From Rahnella laticis (lineage in GTDB: Bacteria > Pseudomonadota > Gammaproteobacteria > Enterobacterales > Enterobacteriaceae): a stretch of 64,000 nucleotides of DNA. The stretch spans positions 620,001 through 684,000 of the forward strand of contig NZ_JADOBI010000003.1 of assembly GCF_015644585.1 (NCBI RefSeq), in the 5' to 3' direction. The notes beneath the pieces are model-generated. The model worked only from the letters and a program-made list of their open reading frames with translations, searched no databases and was not told the origin of the DNA. Below are positions 22,039-32,652 of this stretch, one piece after another. The translations under genes and the position numbers were made by a program. Every line of letters begins with the position of its first letter. Within the stretch, counting starts at the first letter, position 1.

Positions 22039-23935
22039 GCTTAAAAGCCGCCAGCGCGGACTGTAAATCAAGAGGTTGCAGAAGTCCGGAAGGAGGCGCT
22101 TTAACCAAATGTGGGCAAAGTCGCTCAACGTCCGTGAGTAATTGTATGGCTTGTGAAACCGACCAGACCTCGTGCTCGCAGCCACAGTGGCGGGCAAACC
22201 ACATAGCTACCGCATCAGAAGTCACCTCCTGCTGAACAGCAAGGTAACCTAACAGATCAGGTATCAACTTTTGTAAATTTTGTTGGCGTAATGGTAAAGG
22301 TACCGCGCGAACCGTCACACGCTGTGACTCGCTGAGCATTTCTAAACCAAAATGCTGTAATAACGTCTGATATCGCGCCAGCACGGCGATTTCTTCTTTA
22401 CTCACCGTCAGCTTCAGCGGGATCAGCAAAGGCTGCGGACGAAGCCCTTCTTCCGGCGGTGTCAGCTGTGCCCACTTCAGCCAGCGATCGGCCACCGGCA
22501 GCGATAAAAGCACCAGCTGCTTTCCGCGTTCCAGCAACGCATATTCAGCCGAACAGACCGTCAGTACGCGCCCGAAACTTTGGCTGTGCGCTTCAAGTGC
22601 CGGTTCAGCCAGTGTACGGGCAGTGGATGGTGCAGGCTTAGCGGCCTGTGCCACGGCCGGAGCCGGTTCCTGTAAAGAGAAATCCCCGGCGGCGGGCTGC
22701 AAAAGCTGCTGATAGGGCTTTGCTTCACTGCGGTTATATGCCGGTTCAGAATTCCGGAATGCTGGTTCGCGCGGCGCGCTGCTTCGGGCAGTTTCAGGAA
22801 ACACATTTTCCCGCGCGGGCTGAGCCGGTTTTTTATCTGCGGGCTGTGAGAAATGATTTCCCCCTGCCGCCTGCCGGTTTTCCGGCTGCCAGCGCGGCGC
22901 TTCTGCCTGCAACTCCGGTTCTTCAAGCACCGGATTGCCTGCCTGTTGCAAAACAGACATCACGGCCTGATAGATGAAATCATGAACCAGCCGCGACTGA
23001 TGGAAACGCACTTCGTGTTTCGCAGGATGCACGTTGACATCCACCTGATGCGGATCGACATCCAGATACAACACATACGCAGGCTGCTGGTCGTCTTTTA
23101 ACTGATCCTGATACGCCTGGCGGATCGCATGATTAATCAGACGATCTTTCATCATGCGGTTATTCACATAGCAATATTGCATGTCAGTCAGGCTGCGCGA
23201 ACCTGCAGGGTCAGCAACCCAGCCGCGGATCGCCAGATCGCCGTGGCTCCATTCAACTTCCAGCGCATGTTCAACGAACGTCGGGCTGCAAATACTGGCC
23301 AGACGGCGGGAAGACTGCGACGGATCTTTCACGGCGCGGTACTGCCGGATCAGTTTGCTGTTATGGCTGAGATTGACGGAAACGTCAAAGCGCGCCAGTG
23401 CAATGCGACGGACGACTTCATCAATATGGGTAAATTCGGTCTTTTCGGTGCGCATAAATTTGCGCCGGGCTGGCGTGTTGTAAAACAGATCCAGCACTTC
23501 AACGGTAGAACCCTGCGGATGCGCTGCCGGTTTGACGGTTACCGCCATGTCGCGGCCTTCGGCGTACGCCTGCCAGGCTTCCTGTTGTTCTGCGGTACGT
23601 GAAGTCAGGATCAGGCGCGATACCGAGCTGATACTGGCCAGCGCTTCGCCACGAAAACCGAGGCTGAGAATGGCCTCCAGATCGTCGAGGCAGGTAATTT
23701 TGCTGGTGGCGTGACGTGCCAGCGCAAGAGCCAGATCGTCTTTACCAATCCCGCAGCCGTTATCACGAATACGGATGAGCTTGGCGCCGCCACGATCGAT
23801 ATCAATATCGATGCGCGTCGCACCGGCATCCAGACTGTTTTCCACCAGTTCTTTCACCACGGAAGCCGGTCTTTCGACAACTTCACCGGCCGCTATCTGA
23901 TTAGCAAGCTGCGGCGGCAATACCTTGATCGGCAT
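22031..23935 (-). CDS. mutL: DNA mismatch repair protein MutL
   Basis: MutL is a GHKL ATPase that links MutS to MutH and UvrD in methyl-directed mismatch repair. The 634-residue protein has the ATPase motifs [26 protein letters not shown] and [11 protein letters not shown] within the first 110 residues. A DNA-binding domain follows, then a variable proline- and alanine-rich linker (about 340-435) and a C-terminal dimerisation domain. The endonuclease motif DQHA(X)2E(X)4E of MutH-lacking species is not present, as expected here. It lies between amiB and miaA. Confidence 0.97.
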   Translation of the reverse strand: MPIKVLPPQLANQIAAGEVVERPASVVKELVENSLDAGATRIDIDIDRGGAKLIRIRDNGCGIGKDDLALALARHATSKITCLDDLEAILSLGFRGEALASISSVSRLILTSRTAEQQEAWQAYAEGRDMAVTVKPAAHPQGSTVEVLDLFYNTPARRKFMRTEKTEFTHIDEVVRRIALARFDVSVNLSHNSKLIRQYRAVKDPSQSSRRLASICSPTFVEHALEVEWSHGDLAIRGWVADPAGSRSLTDMQYCYVNNRMMKDRLINHAIRQAYQDQLKDDQQPAYVLYLDVDPHQVDVNVHPAKHEVRFHQSRLVHDFIYQAVMSVLQQAGNPVLEEPELQAEAPRWQPENRQAAGGNHFSQPADKKPAQPARENVFPETARSSAPREPAFRNSEPAYNRSEAKPYQQLLQPAAGDFSLQEPAPAVAQAAKPAPSTARTLAEPALEAHSQSFGRVLTVCSAEYALLERGKQLVLLSLPVADRWLKWAQLTPPEEGLRPQPLLIPLKLTVSKEEIAVLARYQTLLQHFGLEMLSESQRVTVRAVPLPLRQQNLQKLIPDLLGYLAVQQEVTSDAVAMWFARHCGCEHEVWSVSQAIQLLTDVERLCPHLVKAPPSGLLQPLDLQSALAAFKHD

Positions 23936-23969
23936 ATCGGCTCCTGTGGCTGGCGTCTATAAACCGCCG

Positions 23970-25760
23970 TTATGACTGTGGAATCGTTAAGGTTTGGCCG
24001 AGCTGCACCTCGCCAGACTTCATGTGATTCGCCGTTTTGATGTCATTCATGCTGACACCGTATTTGCTCGCTATCGCGGAAAGCGTGTCACCGCGTTTCA
24101 CCGTATGTTTCGCCGGTTTCTTCGTTGCTTTGGCCGTGGTGGCAGAAGCGCGCGATGAAGATGATGCTGTAGAAGTGCGGGTGCCAGCCGGTACTTTCAA
24201 TCTCTGGCCGACCCAGACGCCATCTTTTTTCAATTTATTCAGGTCACGCAGCGCCGCGTTGGTCGTTCCGTAGCTACTGGCAATGCCGGTCAGCGTCTCA
24301 CCACGGGTGACCTTATGGATTTGCGTTGCCCCGCCGGAAGCCGCAGTGGCTTCAATCGGGCCGGGCTGACTGACGGAAGAACTGGCTGATGTATCGCTTC
24401 CCGCTGCGCTATCACTTGCCGCCGATGCTGATGCCAGCAGCGGACGGTTTTCGACCTTTGGGCCGTTTTGTATCGGATGCGACTGGAAATAATTACGCAA
24501 GCCAATGTGAATGGCTCGTGCAATTTTATCCTGGTACGCACTGCTGCCCAGCAGCCGCTCCTCGGTTGAGTTACTGATAAAGCCGGTTTCTACCAGCAGA
24601 GACGGGATATCCGGAGAACGGAGTACGCCTAAACTGGCGTGTTCCGGTTTGGCTTTGTGCAGCGAGCCGACCGAGCGAAGTTCCCGTAAAACACGGGTCG
24701 CCACGTCATAACCCACGCGCTGGGAATGGCCGAACTGTAAATCCAGAACCGCCTGGCTCAGGTAAGGGTCAGACGCGGTATTCGCCAGCACATCGCCTGC
24801 ACCGCCGAGCAATTCTGATTGTTTCTCATGTTGCTCCAGCCAGTTACCCATTTCGCTGTTCGCGCGACGGTTGGACAGAACCCACACCGACGCCCCGCGC
24901 GCACTGCGGCTTGGCGCCGCATCGGCGTGAATGGAGACCAGAACGTTGGCGTTTTTCTTACGCGCCACGTCAGAACGTCCCATGACGGAAATGAAATAGT
25001 CGCCGTCGCGGGTCAGCACCGGTTTGAACATCGGGTCGGCGTTGAGCAATGTCTGAAGCTTACGGGCAATGGCGATAGTGACATTTTTTTCTTTCAGGCC
25101 GCCGCCGCCAATAGCGCCCGGATCCTGCCCGCCGTGACCGGCGTCGATCGCGACAATGATTTTACTGTCGCTGGTAGAAACAGTGGAAGAACGTGAGTTG
25201 TCCGGCGCGACGGTGGTAGCGACAACTTTCGTCTGATCATTGGTAAACGGATTCGATTTTTGAGAGGCGGCTGGCGTGGCGGTGGCATTCGGCGACGGCG
25301 TATTGGTGACCGTGGAAACCGGCGCATTGCGGCGCGGCGCGGCCGATGCATTCATGGTCAGCACAACGGTGTACAGGCTGCCGTCTTTTTGTTTCGTCGC
25401 GTTGGTTCTGACTTTCTGATTCAGTTCAAAAACCAGACGCTGGCTTTGCGCATTCGGCGGCGTACTCGCGCGCACGCGGGTCACCAGATTCTGGCCGTTA
25501 AAGGTCAGCGGCAACCCTTTCATCACGCCATCCTGACGGATATCCATGACAACGCGTTCGGGGTTATGCAGCGGAAAAAAAGAATAATCCGGCGAGCCGT
25601 CAAAGGTAATCGTCACCGTCGACTGCGTTGCGCCATTGGAAACGTTGATGTTCTTCATACCGGCCGCTAACGCTGCGGACGGAATCAAAACAACAAAAAG
25701 TATCAGCGCCGACAAAAGCATCGCCGCTGAATGGAAAAGAGAGGTGAAGCGTGAGTTCAT
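23970..25760 (-). CDS. amiB: N-acetylmuramoyl-L-alanine amidase AmiB
   Basis: AmiB cleaves peptide stems from septal peptidoglycan so that daughter cells separate; EnvC activates it. The start at 25760 ([15 protein letters not shown]) gives 596 residues with a signal peptide. An AMIN septum-targeting domain lies at about 32-140 and a zinc-dependent Amidase_3 domain ([20 protein letters not shown]) at about 200-425. Two LysM repeats, at about 486-529 and 552-596, each hold a RG(E/D)TL motif. E. coli AmiB has about 445 residues, so the extra LysM-bearing tail is longer here. It starts 7 bases after tsaE. Confidence 0.95.
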   Translation of the reverse strand: MNSRFTSLFHSAAMLLSALILFVVLIPSAALAAGMKNINVSNGATQSTVTITFDGSPDYSFFPLHNPERVVMDIRQDGVMKGLPLTFNGQNLVTRVRASTPPNAQSQRLVFELNQKVRTNATKQKDGSLYTVVLTMNASAAPRRNAPVSTVTNTPSPNATATPAASQKSNPFTNDQTKVVATTVAPDNSRSSTVSTSDSKIIVAIDAGHGGQDPGAIGGGGLKEKNVTIAIARKLQTLLNADPMFKPVLTRDGDYFISVMGRSDVARKKNANVLVSIHADAAPSRSARGASVWVLSNRRANSEMGNWLEQHEKQSELLGGAGDVLANTASDPYLSQAVLDLQFGHSQRVGYDVATRVLRELRSVGSLHKAKPEHASLGVLRSPDIPSLLVETGFISNSTEERLLGSSAYQDKIARAIHIGLRNYFQSHPIQNGPKVENRPLLASASAASDSAAGSDTSASSSVSQPGPIEATAASGGATQIHKVTRGETLTGIASSYGTTNAALRDLNKLKKDGVWVGQRLKVPAGTRTSTASSSSRASATTAKATKKPAKHTVKRGDTLSAIASKYGVSMNDIKTANHMKSGEVQLGQTLTIPQS

Positions 25761-25767
25761 CGCGCGG

Positions 25768-26247
25768 TCATCCTTGCTGTTGAACACGATGCAATAACGT
25801 AACACCGGCTTCCGACACTGCGACAAGCTTCGCCGTGCGCGCCAGAGGCTGCTCCTGCGACGAATAATCCAGCGTCAGTTCAATATCCGGCTCGGGTAAG
25901 ACACCTGCGCCTTTCTGCGGCCATTCCACCAGACAAATGGAATCCTGCGCGAAATAATCACGGATCCCCATAAATTCCAGTTCTTCCGGATCCGCAAGGC
26001 GATATAAATCAAAATGATAAACAGCAATATTGTCCAGCTGATAAGGCTCAACCAGCGTGTAGGTCGGGCTTTTAACGTTGCCCTGATGCCCTAATGCCTG
26101 AAGAAAACCCCGGCTAAAGGTCGTTTTACCGGCGCCCAGATCACCATAAAGATGGATAACCGCAGAGCCTTCGCAGGCTTTCGCCAGAGAAGCACCTAAT
26201 TGCAGCGTCGCTGCTTCGTCGGGTAAAGAGATATTAAGTTGATTCAT
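25768..26247 (-). CDS. tsaE: tRNA threonylcarbamoyladenosine synthesis ATPase TsaE
   Basis: TsaE is the ATPase subunit of the TsaBDE complex that makes the t6A modification at position 37 of ANN-decoding tRNAs. The 159-residue protein has a Walker A motif [13 protein letters not shown]. Conserved family blocks [20 protein letters not shown] and LVEWPQKG are also present. Its ATG overlaps the stop of nnr by 4 bases (ATGA), so it is translationally coupled. Confidence 0.97.
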   Translation of the reverse strand: MNQLNISLPDEAATLQLGASLAKACEGSAVIHLYGDLGAGKTTFSRGFLQALGHQGNVKSPTYTLVEPYQLDNIAVYHFDLYRLADPEELEFMGIRDYFAQDSICLVEWPQKGAGVLPEPDIELTLDYSSQEQPLARTAKLVAVSEAGVTLLHRVQQQG

Positions 26248-27770
26248 TCAGATATCTGTTTCTTCAGGTCTGGATTAACTAACGGGGGAATCACCGCTAA
26301 AAGATCAGTCGCCAGAATACCGCGCGTTCCCTGCCGGTGGGCGATTTCGTCCGCAGCTGCGCCATGAACCACTGTGCCCGCGCAGGCCGCATCATATACT
26401 TCAAGTTTTTGAGCCAGTAATCCGCCGATAATACCAGAAAGTACGTCGCCCATGCCGCCCGATGCCATTCCGGCATTACCGACGTCGGCAACGGCGAGCT
26501 CGCCGCGTTCACTGGCAATCAGCGTGCCTGCACCTTTCAGGACGACCACACCGCCGTAGCGTTCATTGAGTTTTCTGGCTGAAAGTAAGCGATCACTCTC
26601 AATCTTCTCCACACTGCACCCGAGTAAACGAGCTGCTTCGCCGGGATGCGGTGTCAGTACGCGATTTTGCCGTTTCCCGGGATTGATTGCCAGCAGGTTA
26701 AGCGCATCGGCGTCCCATAACGCCGGTTTATCCGATTTTTCAGCCTGTTCTACCGCCTTCCTGCCCCAGTCGCGTTGTCCGAGCCCCGGACCGATGACCA
26801 GAACGTCTGCCCATTTCAGGCCTTCTTCCAGTGATTTCGCCGTGAGTTCCTGCACCATAAGTTCAGGCCTTGCCGTCAGCAATGGCCCGGCGTTTTCAAT
26901 GTGAGTGAGTACTCGCACCAGACCAGCACCGCTACGCAGCGCGGCTTCAGACGCCATGCGGATAGCACCGGCAAAACCTGTGTCGCCGCCAACCACCAGC
27001 AAACGTCCATGATCGCCTTTGTGCGAACAGGGGCGACGCGGAGGCAACCATTGCGCCAGCTGCGTTGCGTCCAGCCGTTGCAGGTGCGGAAGATGCCCGC
27101 CCAGCCAGCTTTGCAGCCCGAGCGGATCGCAATGCAATTTCCCGACGTAATCTCGCGCCTGGCCAGTCAGTAAGCCGGGTTTAAGGGCAATAAAGCTGAG
27201 CGTGTGCGTGGCGTGAACCGCCTGTCCGGCGGCCTGCCCGGTTTGGGCATCCAGACCCGAGGGGATATCTAAAGAAAGAACCGGAACCGGCGTCGCGTTA
27301 ATGTTTTCGATGAGCCCGTCGTAGGGCGCGCGCGGTGCAGACGTCAGGCCGGTGCCCAGCAAACCATCGATAATGAGATCAATATCCTGCGGCCATTGTG
27401 TTTCAGCAGCGCCGATGTCTCCGCCCGCTTTCTCCCAGCCCAGGCGCGCTGATTCTGCTTCATCAGGCAGCGGCTTGTGGCTGTCTACCGCCAGAAGCGT
27501 CACCCGAATTCCGGCCAGCTTTGCCAGACGGGCAACTTCATAACCATCGCCGCCGTTATTGCCGTGCCCGCAAAATATCAGCCAGTGACGCGCGTCAGGA
27601 AACTTGTGCTGAGCCAGCAAAAAAGCGGCTTTGGCCGCACGCTGCATCAGGGTAAACAGAGAAATCCCTGTTTCCTGCGCCGCCTGGCGCTCCGCTTTTC
27701 GCAGCCAGTCAGCAGAAAACACGGAATGTGGTAAACTCGCCTCGTTTCGTTTTTCACGTTGGTTCGTCAT
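26244..27770 (-). CDS. nnr: Bifunctional NAD(P)H-hydrate epimerase/dehydratase Nnr
   Basis: Nnr repairs damaged nicotinamide cofactors: the N-terminal YjeF_N half epimerises NAD(P)H hydrate and the C-terminal half dehydrates it using ADP. The 508-residue protein shows [16 protein letters not shown] in the first domain. The second has [28 protein letters not shown] and [17 protein letters not shown]. It opens the long minus-strand operon running to hflC. Its ATG (27768-27770) shares two bases with the ATG of queG on the other strand. Confidence 0.97.
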   Translation of the reverse strand: MTNQREKRNEASLPHSVFSADWLRKAERQAAQETGISLFTLMQRAAKAAFLLAQHKFPDARHWLIFCGHGNNGGDGYEVARLAKLAGIRVTLLAVDSHKPLPDEAESARLGWEKAGGDIGAAETQWPQDIDLIIDGLLGTGLTSAPRAPYDGLIENINATPVPVLSLDIPSGLDAQTGQAAGQAVHATHTLSFIALKPGLLTGQARDYVGKLHCDPLGLQSWLGGHLPHLQRLDATQLAQWLPPRRPCSHKGDHGRLLVVGGDTGFAGAIRMASEAALRSGAGLVRVLTHIENAGPLLTARPELMVQELTAKSLEEGLKWADVLVIGPGLGQRDWGRKAVEQAEKSDKPALWDADALNLLAINPGKRQNRVLTPHPGEAARLLGCSVEKIESDRLLSARKLNERYGGVVVLKGAGTLIASERGELAVADVGNAGMASGGMGDVLSGIIGGLLAQKLEVYDAACAGTVVHGAAADEIAHRQGTRGILATDLLAVIPPLVNPDLKKQISE

Positions 27771-28926
27771 GACACTCCCTCTCGATCTCGTTCAACTGGC
27801 TCAACATATCAAGCAATGGGGCCAATCGCTAGGCTTCCAGCAGGTCGGCATCTGCGATACAGACTTATCCGCAGAAGAGCCTAAACTCCAGGACTGGCTT
27901 GATAAACAATATCATGGCGAGATGGAATGGATGGCGCGCCACGGCATGTTGCGCGCACGCCCTCATGAGCTTTTGCCCGGCACATTGCGGGTGATCAGCG
28001 TGCGCATGAACTATTTGCCCGCCAAAGCCGCCTTCGCCAAAACCCTGAATAATCCGCAGCTCGGCTATGTCAGCCGGTATGCGCTTGGGCGCGACTATCA
28101 CAAAGTGTTGCGCCAGCGGCTGAAAAAGCTCGGCGATATGATTCAGGCGTATTGCACCGAACAGCAGCCCGATCACACCGTCACGTTCCGGCCATTTGTC
28201 GACTCAGCGCCCGTTATGGAACGTCCCCTTGCAGCTAAAGCAGGCCTTGGCTGGGTTGGCAAGCACTCACTTATCCTTAACCGGGAATCCGGCTCCTGGT
28301 TCTTTCTCGGCGAACTGCTGATTGATCTGCCGTTGCCGGTTGATCAGCCACAGGAAGAAAAGTGCGGTAAATGTGTGGCCTGCATCACCACCTGCCCGAC
28401 CGGTGCCATTGTTGCGCCTTACACCGTCGATGCACGTCGCTGCATTTCTTACCTGACGATTGAGCTGGAAGGCGCGATACCGGAAGAATTCCGGCCCATG
28501 ATGGGTAACCGCATCTATGGCTGTGACGATTGCCAGCTGATTTGTCCTTGGAACCGTTATTCACAACTGACGGATGAAGAGGATTTCAGCCCGCGCGCCG
28601 CGTTGCATTCGCCGGAGCTGATCGCGCTGTTTGGCTGGACGGAAGAGAAGTTTCTGCGCATCACCGAAGGCTCGCCAATCCGCCGCATCGGACATTTGCG
28701 CTGGCTGCGGAATATTTCAGTGGCGCTGGGCAATGCGCCCTGGTCGGAAGAAGTGCTGGACGCGCTGAATTCACGCGCAGGCGAAAATCCGCTGCTGGAT
28801 GTACATATTGAATGGGCAATCCGGCAACAAACCGAAAGAAGAAATGAACATCGTATTGAAGTGCAAACTTCGCAGCAGAAACGGCTGATCCGCGCTGTTG
28901 AAAAAGGTTTGCCGAGGGATGCATAA
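27769..28926 (+). CDS. queG: Epoxyqueuosine reductase QueG
   Basis: QueG reduces epoxyqueuosine to queuosine in tRNA, using cobalamin and two [4Fe-4S] clusters. The frame is open from 27631, but the start [18 protein letters not shown] at 27769 matches the family and gives 385 residues. The ferredoxin-like cysteine motifs are CGKCVACITTCP and CDDCQLICPWN. The cobalamin-domain region includes FVDSAPVMERPLAAKAGLGW. The promoter and ribosome site must lie inside nnr because the two start codons overlap as CATG. Confidence 0.96.
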   Translation: MTLPLDLVQLAQHIKQWGQSLGFQQVGICDTDLSAEEPKLQDWLDKQYHGEMEWMARHGMLRARPHELLPGTLRVISVRMNYLPAKAAFAKTLNNPQLGYVSRYALGRDYHKVLRQRLKKLGDMIQAYCTEQQPDHTVTFRPFVDSAPVMERPLAAKAGLGWVGKHSLILNRESGSWFFLGELLIDLPLPVDQPQEEKCGKCVACITTCPTGAIVAPYTVDARRCISYLTIELEGAIPEEFRPMMGNRIYGCDDCQLICPWNRYSQLTDEEDFSPRAALHSPELIALFGWTEEKFLRITEGSPIRRIGHLRWLRNISVALGNAPWSEEVLDALNSRAGENPLLDVHIEWAIRQQTERRNEHRIEVQTSQQKRLIRAVEKGLPRDA

Positions 28927-29239
28927 CAAATCCCAAATCACATTACTAGAAAAGCTATATTTTCTGTGCATAAAAATAAAAATGCTTTGCCAATCAATTG
29001 CAAAAAAAAGAGCAAGTGATCGTCATAACGTTTTGTTATAAATTTATTTTCAATAAAATCAAATAATTATGAATTGGCAATATGTGCAGTGCAAAAAACG
29101 GACAGTGTAAAAAAACAGCTAAACCTGTGGATAAGTCTGTTTAAAAAATTACTACAAACCGTGTAATGATCGTCTGAATCACGCACGAAATATGCATGAA
29201 AACGCTGCTGAGAAATGAAAGTAAACTGAAGAAGAAAAT
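28927..29239. other. AT-rich intergenic region between queG and the tRNA-Gly genes
   Basis: This stretch of 313 bases is clearly AT-rich and holds no open frame with a ribosome site. It should contain the 3' end of the tRNA-Gly transcript (minus strand) and of queG (plus strand), but I see no convincing hairpin with a T tract. A weak repeat ATAAC-GTTTT-GTTAT lies near 29027. Confidence 0.5.
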
Positions 29240-29315
<76 letters not shown>

Positions 29316-29363
29316 ATTGAGATGCTGATTGCATCCGCTGTAAATTTACAGCTTTTGAAATTT

Positions 29364-29439
<76 letters not shown>

Positions 29440-29509
29440 GTCGCATGGCACTGCATGTTTTACATCTACATGATAAATCTAAAACACTTAAAACAAACAC
29501 TTAAAAATT

Positions 29510-29585
<76 letters not shown>

Positions 29586-29626
29586 TCTGCGCACTCAACG
29601 AAATTCTTCATCGGTACGGGGTGCGC

Positions 29627-29654
29627 ATTATACGAGAAATCCTTTTAGCCGCAA
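29627..29654 (-). promoter_or_regulatory. Promoter of the tRNA-Gly operon
   Basis: On the minus strand TTGCGG (-35), 16 bases, then a perfect TATAAT (-10) is followed by GCGCACCCCG. The GC-rich discriminator is typical of stable-RNA promoters under stringent control. Confidence 0.85.
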
Positions 29655-29778
29655 GCCCCTGAAAGCAAAAAAACGATTTTTTTGTTCAAGTGCCGATTAA
29701 AACAGCAAACCGGCGATTTAAGCAGCGAAACACGATGATTTCATGCTCCGCGCCGCAGTAAAAAAGATTTCAGGTATT

Positions 29779-30324
29779 TTAAAGATTAATAAAATGCTCG
29801 CGGTAATACGCCAGTTCAGCCACGGATTCACGAATGTCGTCCAGGGCCTGATGCGTGTTTTGCTTCTTAAAGCCGCTCAGCACTTCCGGTTTCCAGCGGC
29901 GCGCCAGTTCTTTCAGGGTGCTGACATCCAGATAACGGTAGTGGAAGTACGCCTCAAGCTCCGGCATGTACTTAAACAGGAAACGACGATCCTGCCCGAC
30001 GCTGTTGCCACAAATTGGCGATTTGCCTTCCGGCACCCACTCGCGCAGGAACTCAATCGTCTTTTGCTGTGCGGCATTATCGTCAAACGGACTGGCTTTC
30101 ACGCGATCAACCAGACCACTGCCGGTGTGCGTACGGACATTCCAGTCGTCCATCAGCGCCAGCTGCGCGTCAGACTGATGAACCGCCATCACCGGGCCTT
30201 CAGCCAGAATGTTCAGATGCGCGTCGGTGACCAGCGTCGCAATCTCAATAATGCGGTCGCGCTCAGGATCCAGACCGGTCATCTCCAGGTCGATCCAAAT
30301 CAAATTCGAGTCATTTGCAGCCAT
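29779..30324 (-). CDS. orn: Oligoribonuclease
   Basis: Orn degrades dinucleotides left by other RNases, and pGpG from cyclic-di-GMP turnover. The 181-residue DEDDh exonuclease begins with the metal-binding motif [12 protein letters not shown]. It also contains [13 protein letters not shown] and ends with [11 protein letters not shown], which holds the final His and Asp. It is divergent from rsgA, 89 bases away, as in E. coli. Confidence 0.98.
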   Translation of the reverse strand: MAANDSNLIWIDLEMTGLDPERDRIIEIATLVTDAHLNILAEGPVMAVHQSDAQLALMDDWNVRTHTGSGLVDRVKASPFDDNAAQQKTIEFLREWVPEGKSPICGNSVGQDRRFLFKYMPELEAYFHYRYLDVSTLKELARRWKPEVLSGFKKQNTHQALDDIRESVAELAYYREHFINL

Positions 30325-30413
30325 GATGTGTCCTATTACAATGAAAGAGATATAGCTGGTATCATAGACGTTTTGGTCGCACCGAGCGATTAAAGCCAGT
30401 CAAGTGAGGCGCA

Positions 30414-31451
30414 GTGACTAAGTCAAAACTGTCTAAAGGGCAACAACGTCGCGTTCAGACTAACCACCAGCGTCGTCTGACACAGACCGACAAACGGAAA
30501 GAGCTGGACGATTCTCTGCACGGCGAACCGCAGGACGGCATCGTCATCAGCCGTTTCGGGATGCATGCGGACGTTGAAGCGGCCGACGGCAGCCAGCACC
30601 GTTGCAACATCCGCCGTACCATCCGATCACTGGTCACCGGTGACCGCGTCGTCTGGCGCAAAGGCGAAAACGACAGCGTTAAAGGTATCGTTGAGGCGGT
30701 ACATGAACGCACGTCCGTCCTGACGCGTCCTGATTTCTACGACGGCGTGAAACCTATCGCTGCCAACATCGACCAGATCGTCATTGTTTCCGCCATCCTG
30801 CCAGAGCTATCCCTGAACATTATTGACCGCTATCTGGTGGCCTGCGAAACCGTAGAAGTTGAGCCGCTGATTGTGCTCAATAAAATTGACCTGCTCGACG
30901 ACGAAGGCCGTAAGTTCGTCGAAGGCATGATGGACATCTACCGCAAGATTAATTACCGCGTGCTTGAAGTTTCAAGCCAGACCGGTGAAGGCATGCCGGC
31001 GTTTGAAACAGCGCTGACGGATCGCATCAGTATCTTTGCCGGTCAGTCAGGCGTGGGGAAATCCAGCTTGCTGAATGCCCTGCTTCCGCCGGAAGAAAAA
31101 CAGATCGTGGTGAATGAAGTCTCCGACAACTCCGGTCTGGGCCAGCACACGACGACCGCAGCCCGCCTTTACCACTTCCAGCGCGGCGGCGATGTTATCG
31201 ATTCCCCTGGGGTGCGCGAGTTTGGTCTGTGGCATCTCGCGCCAGAGCAAATCACACAAGGCTTTGTCGAATTCCGCCCTTTCCTCGGCTATTGCAAATT
31301 CCGCGACTGCAAACACGGCAGCGATCCGGGCTGTGCAATCCGTGATGCGGTCGATCGCGGCGAAATCGCCGAAGAACGTTTCGACAACTACCACCGCATT
31401 CTGGAAAGTATGGAAGACGTAAAAACGCGTAAAAACTTCGACGCGCTTTAA
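30414..31451 (+). CDS. rsgA: Ribosome small-subunit GTPase RsgA
   Basis: RsgA is a circularly permuted GTPase that checks late maturation of the 30S subunit. The start is GTG (GTG ACT AAG TCA) with GAGG ahead; the N-terminus [18 protein letters not shown] is basic. Of 345 residues, an OB fold comes first, then GTPase motifs in permuted order: G4 NKID, G1 GQSGVGKSS and G3 DSPG. A zinc knuckle ([14 protein letters not shown]) follows. It lies upstream of psd. Confidence 0.97.
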   Translation: MTKSKLSKGQQRRVQTNHQRRLTQTDKRKELDDSLHGEPQDGIVISRFGMHADVEAADGSQHRCNIRRTIRSLVTGDRVVWRKGENDSVKGIVEAVHERTSVLTRPDFYDGVKPIAANIDQIVIVSAILPELSLNIIDRYLVACETVEVEPLIVLNKIDLLDDEGRKFVEGMMDIYRKINYRVLEVSSQTGEGMPAFETALTDRISIFAGQSGVGKSSLLNALLPPEEKQIVVNEVSDNSGLGQHTTTAARLYHFQRGGDVIDSPGVREFGLWHLAPEQITQGFVEFRPFLGYCKFRDCKHGSDPGCAIRDAVDRGEIAEERFDNYHRILESMEDVKTRKNFDAL

Positions 31452-31555
31452 TGTTAAGCCATTGAGCTAAAAGGTTAAGGGCAAACGGGTGAAGTTAACG
31501 GAAGTTGAACCGATGATTTCACCCCGTTACAATCCCCCACCTTAAAACACTGTGG

Positions 31556-31573
31556 GGCCGTCAAAAGACGGCC
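31556..31573. other. Hairpin in the psd leader
   Basis: A 7-bp stem (GGCCGTC / GACGGCC) with an AAAA loop lies about 55 bases before the psd start. No T tract follows. It could be the end of the rsgA message or a leader structure. Confidence 0.5.
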
Positions 31574-31628
31574 TCCTGCAAAATGGCCGGATCAAACCGG
31601 TCATTCATACCATCCAAGAGGTTTTCCC

Positions 31629-32618
31629 GTGCTGGACAGTATCAAAATCAAACTCCAATATTTACTTCCTAAACAAGGATTAACCCGTCTGGCAGGCTGG
31701 GGCGCAGATAAACGCGCAGCCACGCTGACGCATTGGGTCATCAAAGCTTTCGCCCGTTTCTACAGCGTGGACATGAAAGAAGCGCAGAACCCGGATCTCA
31801 AATCGTACGCCACCTTCAATGAATTCTTTGTCCGTCCGCTGCGTGATGGCGCGCGTCCGGTGGTCAGCGGCCTGGACATGCTTTGCCTGCCCGCCGATGG
31901 CGCAGTCAGCCAGTTAGGCGCAATTACCGATGGCAAACTGTTCCAGGCAAAAGGCCATTTCTACAGCCTCGAAGCATTGCTGGCCGGAAATTATCTGCTG
32001 GCTGAAAAATTCAAAGAAGGCCAGTTCGCCACGATTTATCTGGCGCCGCGCGACTACCACCGCGTACATATGCCGTGCGGCGGCGTGCTGCGCGAAATGA
32101 TTTACGTGCCCGGCGATCTGTTCTCCGTGAACCCGCTGACGGCGGCCAACGTCCCGAATCTGTTCGCTCGTAACGAACGCGTCATCTGCGTATTTGATAC
32201 TGAATTTGGCCCGATGGTGCAGATTCTGGTCGGCGCGACCATCGTTGGCAGCATTGAAACCGTATGGGCAGGCAGCGTTACGCCGCCGCGCGAAGGCATC
32301 ATTAAACGCTGGACATACCCGGCCGCTGACGAAGAAGGCGCGATTGCGCTGGAAAAAGGCCAGGAAATGGGACGTTTCAAACTGGGCTCAACCGTGATCA
32401 ACTTGTTTGCTGCAAACCAGATCCGCTTTATGCCACAACTGAGCAACGGCACTGTTACCCGCATGGGTGAACCGTTTGCTGAAGCGCTGCGTACACCGGC
32501 AGCTGCAACGGCGGAACCTGCGGTACCAGAAGCAATTGTCACTCCGGAAGCACCTGTCATCGCAGAAACGCCGGCTGGTGTGGCCACAGCTGAACCACAA
32601 GCGCCTAAAGACTACTGA
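31629..32618 (+). CDS. psd: Phosphatidylserine decarboxylase proenzyme
   Basis: Psd converts phosphatidylserine to phosphatidylethanolamine at the inner membrane. The proenzyme cuts itself at the LGST motif (Gly253-Ser254), turning the serine into the pyruvoyl cofactor. The start is GTG with GAGG 9 bases ahead. Of 329 residues, the core includes [26 protein letters not shown] and [11 protein letters not shown]. The C-terminal tail after about residue 290 is a low-complexity Ala/Pro/Glu stretch, as in relatives. It is followed 34 bases later by mscM. Confidence 0.97.
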   Translation: MLDSIKIKLQYLLPKQGLTRLAGWGADKRAATLTHWVIKAFARFYSVDMKEAQNPDLKSYATFNEFFVRPLRDGARPVVSGLDMLCLPADGAVSQLGAITDGKLFQAKGHFYSLEALLAGNYLLAEKFKEGQFATIYLAPRDYHRVHMPCGGVLREMIYVPGDLFSVNPLTAANVPNLFARNERVICVFDTEFGPMVQILVGATIVGSIETVWAGSVTPPREGIIKRWTYPAADEEGAIALEKGQEMGRFKLGSTVINLFAANQIRFMPQLSNGTVTRMGEPFAEALRTPAAATAEPAVPEAIVTPEAPVIAETPAGVATAEPQAPKDY

Positions 32619-32652
32619 GTACGCGTTAAACCACTGAAAAGGAATTGACCAA

